Shown here piece after piece: positions 5,670 through 6,734 of a stretch of 6,734 nucleotides of DNA. Numbering within the stretch: position 1 is the first letter of the stretch; each line of letters starts with the position of its first letter. Both the position numbers and the translations under genes were made by a program. A model generated the notes under the pieces. It ran no database searches. It saw only the letters and a program-made list of their open reading frames with translations, and was not told the origin of the DNA. Location: NCBI GenBank assembly GCA_029881175.1, contig JAOUNC010000155.1, forward strand, positions 1 through 6,734, read 5' to 3'. Source of the stretch: Nitrospirota bacterium. Its GTDB lineage: Bacteria > Nitrospirota > Nitrospiria > Nitrospirales > UBA8639.

Positions 5670-6734
5670 CTACCCACTCTCTTTTGTCTGTCCCTCATCG
5701 TGCCCGCGATAGAGAAATGCCGGCAAGACCACCAACGAACCAATCAATGTCAACAACACACCCAGGGTCAACAGCTGTCCCATGCTGGCAATGCCAACAT
5801 GTGAAGTATAGGCGAGATTACTGAAACTTACTATAGTTGTCAGGCTGCTGAAAAACACACCGCGTATGGTCCCAGACCTCAGAAACGCTTCACATTCTGC
5901 CGGCCTTCTCCGCATTCGTTCAACAATATGAATACCGCTATCCGCACCAAGGCCAAAAATTAATGGGAGAGCAATGACATTGGCATAGTTGAACGGCAGG
6001 CTAAAGATGACCGTATAACCGACAAGGCATATCGCCGCTAGCCCCAACGGAAGAATCACCAAAAGAACATCCCAAATATTTCGAAGGACGATGGCCAAGA
6101 TGACGACAATCACCAGCAGTGCCGAGACAAAGGCCTGCCTGAAGGCTCCAGCCACCTCATTGCCTCCATCCATATAGATCACGGGCAAGCCTGTTACCTC
6201 CGGGGTAATGCTTCGAACATCGTCGACAAACTGTTCCAACGCCGTTGCATTCCTTAAATCCTTCTTTGGATACACTTCTAGACGGTAACTTCCATCTTTG
6301 CCCACCCATCGTTCAAGCAATTCCTGCGGCAAATCCTCCTGAGTGATAAGCCCTTTCTGCTTGATGGCACGGAGGCTTAAGGGTTCAGTCGGCATGGATC
6401 CCAACAAACTTTTGTCCAATCGATCAAGAAGATCCCTTCGCGAATCCTGATCACTATCATCGAACCTCACGATCAGGTCTCTCATCACGGCTCTCAGTCG
6501 TACGGCAGGGTGATCATCCTTGCTCAACGCTGCCTTTTGAATATGATCGTCCAGTAGAGTCAGAAAAGATCGTATTGCTATTATGGAGTCATCCTGGTCT
6601 CGAGAAGAAGGCTGGCCCCCGGAATCGGATCTGCGAGGAAACACCACATCAGCAATCTTCCCAAGCATTGCCAACTTTTCGATTCCCTGATTGGGAATAA
6701 AATCATGAATCGTCAAAATTTTATCAACCGATTC
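5670..6734 (-). CDS. hpnN: RND/MMPL-family transporter, HpnN-like, C-terminal part
   Basis: The frame stays open to the window edge (it begins ESVDKILTIHDFIP), so the 5' part lies outside. TTG at 6716 is an internal codon, not the start. The visible 354 residues are the second half of an RND-superfamily exporter. A periplasmic segment (about 1-195) is followed by roughly five membrane helices (about 200-218, 222-245, 250-264, 291-309, 316-341) and a short charged tail. The motif GLGADSGIHIVERMRR (about 261-276) is the acidic signature of the fourth-helix region in MMPL/RND proteins, and SSLTTIVSFSNLAYTSHVGIASMG matches the family. HpnN moves hopanoids from the inner to the outer membrane. The specific HpnN call depends on this resemblance and on the adjacent HpnP-like gene. 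A generic MMPL exporter is possible. Stop TAG at 5672-5670. Confidence 0.75.
   Translation of the reverse strand, partial: ESVDKILTIHDFIPNQGIEKLAMLGKIADVVFPRRSDSGGQPSSRDQDDSIIAIRSFLTLLDDHIQKAALSKDDHPAVRLRAVMRDLIVRFDDSDQDSRRDLLDRLDKSLLGSMPTEPLSLRAIKQKGLITQEDLPQELLERWVGKDGSYRLEVYPKKDLRNATALEQFVDDVRSITPEVTGLPVIYMDGGNEVAGAFRQAFVSALLVIVVILAIVLRNIWDVLLVILPLGLAAICLVGYTVIFSLPFNYANVIALPLIFGLGADSGIHIVERMRRRPAECEAFLRSGTIRGVFFSSLTTIVSFSNLAYTSHVGIASMGQLLTLGVLLTLIGSLVVLPAFLYRGHDEGQTKESG

Noticed and set aside
1..6734. CRISPR array, tandem repeats or phage genes
   Set aside because: No regularly spaced direct repeats and no phage-type proteins were seen on either strand.

Overview
The window holds four protein genes, one tRNA gene and one decayed insertion sequence. 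Every intact gene lies on the minus strand, so transcription runs from high to low coordinates. The protein families (divergent Dxs, IspG, an HpnP-like B12 radical SAM enzyme, an HpnN-like RND exporter) and the base composition of about 50% GC fit a Gram-negative, hopanoid-making bacterium. My best guess is the Nitrospirota (a Nitrospira of the moderate-GC type). That guess rests on recalled resemblance and is not proved by the sequence.

Layout in the direction of transcription. (1) 6734-5670: the C-terminal 354 residues of an RND/MMPL transporter resembling the hopanoid transporter HpnN, cut by the window edge. (2) 5640-3976: a cobalamin-binding radical SAM protein that closely resembles the hopanoid C-2 methylase HpnP, 29 bases downstream of (1) and probably in the same operon. 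(3) 4027-3354: a remnant insertion sequence of about 674 bp in the opposite orientation. It has imperfect terminal inverted repeats and a transposase pseudogene (3462-4012, plus strand) with several frameshifts and a large internal deletion. Its right end forms the last codons of the HpnP-like gene. (4) 3249-1354: dxs. (5) 1342-158: ispG, 11 bases after dxs. (6) 75-1: tRNA-Cys(GCA) with its own TATAAT promoter.

How the genes fit together: Dxs makes the first intermediate of the MEP isoprenoid pathway and IspG catalyses its penultimate step. The isoprenoid units lead to squalene and hopanoids, which the HpnP-like enzyme would methylate at C-2 and the HpnN-like protein would move to the outer membrane. 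The window is therefore a small isoprenoid/hopanoid neighbourhood, broken by an old transposon.

The points most worth a second look are: a putative 2-methylhopanoid methylase outside its best-known hosts; the C-terminus of that enzyme being rewritten by the insertion sequence; a perfect TTGACA box formed by the outermost bases of the insertion sequence and facing dxs; and a Dxs whose normally conserved Gly-His-Gln motif reads Ser-Asn-Gln.
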